Translations under genes and position numbers: made by a program
Assembly (NCBI GenBank): GCA_934668285.1
Contig: CAKUNB010000026.1
Coordinates: 1 to 15,012 of the forward strand
DNA from: an uncultured Oscillospiraceae bacterium
GTDB lineage: Bacteria; Bacillota; Clostridia; Oscillospirales; Oscillospiraceae
DNA: 15,012 nucleotides
Direction: 5' to 3'
Shown here: positions 14,660 through 15,012 of the stretch, in pieces
Position numbering within the stretch: the first letter of the stretch is position 1
Layout of the letters: every line of letters starts with the position of its first letter
The notes under the pieces: model-generated
Database searches by the model: none
What the model saw: the letters and a program-made list of their open reading frames with translations, nothing else
What the model was told of the DNA's origin: nothing

Positions 14660-14674
14660 GGCTTGAGACAAGCC
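14660..14674 (-). other. Small hairpin in the surface-protein mRNA leader
   Basis: GGCTTG and CAAGCC form a 6-bp stem with a 3-nt loop, within the approximately 55-nt leader between the promoter and the ribosome site. It could stabilise the message. It is too small to be called a riboswitch or attenuator. Confidence 0.4.
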
Positions 14675-14689
14675 CCCAAGATTTACATC

Positions 14690-14718
14690 ATTATACCATA
14701 ATCGCACTTATGACGCAA
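14690..14718 (-). promoter_or_regulatory. Promoter of the SLH/LRR surface-protein gene
   Basis: On the minus strand, TTGCGT (14713-14718) and a perfect TATAAT (14690-14695) are 17 nt apart, and TG stands one base before the -10 box. The leader to the ATG is about 55-60 nt. Confidence 0.8.
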
Positions 14719-14793
14719 GAGAGAGCTGGAAATCCTTCTCGAAATTCTCCACGCAAGCCGACTTTCTCTCAAAAAGCACGAGCCTTTCTCAAA

Positions 14794-14848
14794 AAACTGA
14801 AAAATCGCGAAAAAAGTGGTTGACAAACACGAAACCGCGTGATATTAT
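14794..14848 (+). promoter_or_regulatory. Strong stable-RNA-type promoter with A-rich upstream element
   Basis: Perfect TTGACA (14820-14825) and TATTAT (14843-14848) are separated by 17 nt. Just upstream, 14794-14815 holds short A tracts like an UP element. No coding frame starts after it within the window. The arrangement is that of rRNA or other stable-RNA promoters. Confidence 0.8.
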
Positions 14849-14854
14849 GTATGA

Positions 14855-15012
14855 GCTGTCCGCGAGGGGACAGGGTGTACCTTGTAAATTAAACAACGAG
14901 AAACATGAACGAAACACCTTGAGCAAATGATTGTAAAAAAAAACAATTGAGTTGTTCAGAAATGATGTCAGTGTAAGAATGTGAAAGCATTGAGTACTGA
15001 GATTGTGAAGAA
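14855..15012 (+). other. Untranslated AT-rich leader, possibly the start of an rRNA operon transcript
   Basis: About 155 nt after the strong promoter carry no coding frame of note. They contain a 6-bp hairpin (CTGTCC 14856-14861 with GGACAG 14868-14873), two ACCTTG copies (14879 and 14917) and a weak ATTGT/ACAAT stem around 14930-14947. ACCTTGTAAATTAAACAAC resembles the leader and boxA-adjacent segments of Firmicute rRNA operons as I remember them. No mature 16S sequence is reached before the window ends. A long 5' leader or a separate small RNA is the alternative. Confidence 0.4.

Noticed and set aside
1..15012. Insertion sequences, transposases, integrases, attachment sites or phage genes
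   Set aside because: No transposase or integrase motif, no terminal inverted repeats and no target duplications were seen, and all genes share a similar base composition. The tRNA-Leu 3' end shows no duplicated attachment copy in the window.

Overview
The window is GC-rich, densely coded bacterial DNA. It most resembles a Gram-positive, anaerobic, gut-type clostridium of the Oscillospiraceae/Ruminococcaceae group. This rests on strong AGGAGG ribosome sites, TTGACA/TATAAT promoters, a SpoVB-like flippase, an SLH-anchored BspA-type surface protein, an OYE/4Fe-4S/FAD flavoenzyme of the kind common in anaerobes, and a perfect match to the CcpA operator (cre). The taxonomy is inferred from gene content; no rRNA gene lies inside the window.

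Left arm (1-4950, all minus strand). A DUF4349 membrane lipoprotein runs off the left edge. Upstream of it is a tight three-gene operon, read from 4826 down to 1026: a 684-aa NADH:flavin oxidoreductase (OYE barrel + 4Fe-4S + FAD/NAD domains), then the large and small subunits of an aconitase-X (AcnX) dehydratase. Its promoter has a -35 box that forms the end of a 16/16 cre match, so the operon is probably under carbon catabolite control. A dehydratase paired with an ene/imine reductase suggests a short catabolic pathway for a hydroxylated acid or hydroxyproline-like substrate. This operon is the most interesting part of the window.

Centre (4950-10860). A divergent gene encodes a secreted lipoprotein with a propeller-like N-terminal region and a C-terminal HExxH zinc-peptidase-like domain. 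Next come a minus-strand tRNA-Leu(GAG), with a consensus promoter and a hairpin terminator, and then a plus-strand housekeeping run: rsmE, a YaiI/YqxD-family protein, a CDP-alcohol phosphatidyltransferase (PssA-like), a DgkB/YegS-type lipid kinase, a PPC/DUF296 protein and a NUDIX hydrolase. The last four are separated by 1 nt or overlap, and the run ends at a strong terminator. The lipid enzymes suggest a membrane phospholipid module.

Right arm (10856-15012). A small XRE-type regulator gene on the minus strand is broken by one in-frame amber codon. It is followed by a SpoVB/MurJ-like flippase (plus strand) and, convergent with it, a 600-aa secreted surface protein with BspA-type leucine-rich repeats and three SLH domains. 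The last 200 bases hold a very strong plus-strand promoter with an A-rich upstream region and an untranslated AT-rich leader. This looks like the start of a stable-RNA (possibly rRNA) operon just beyond the window.
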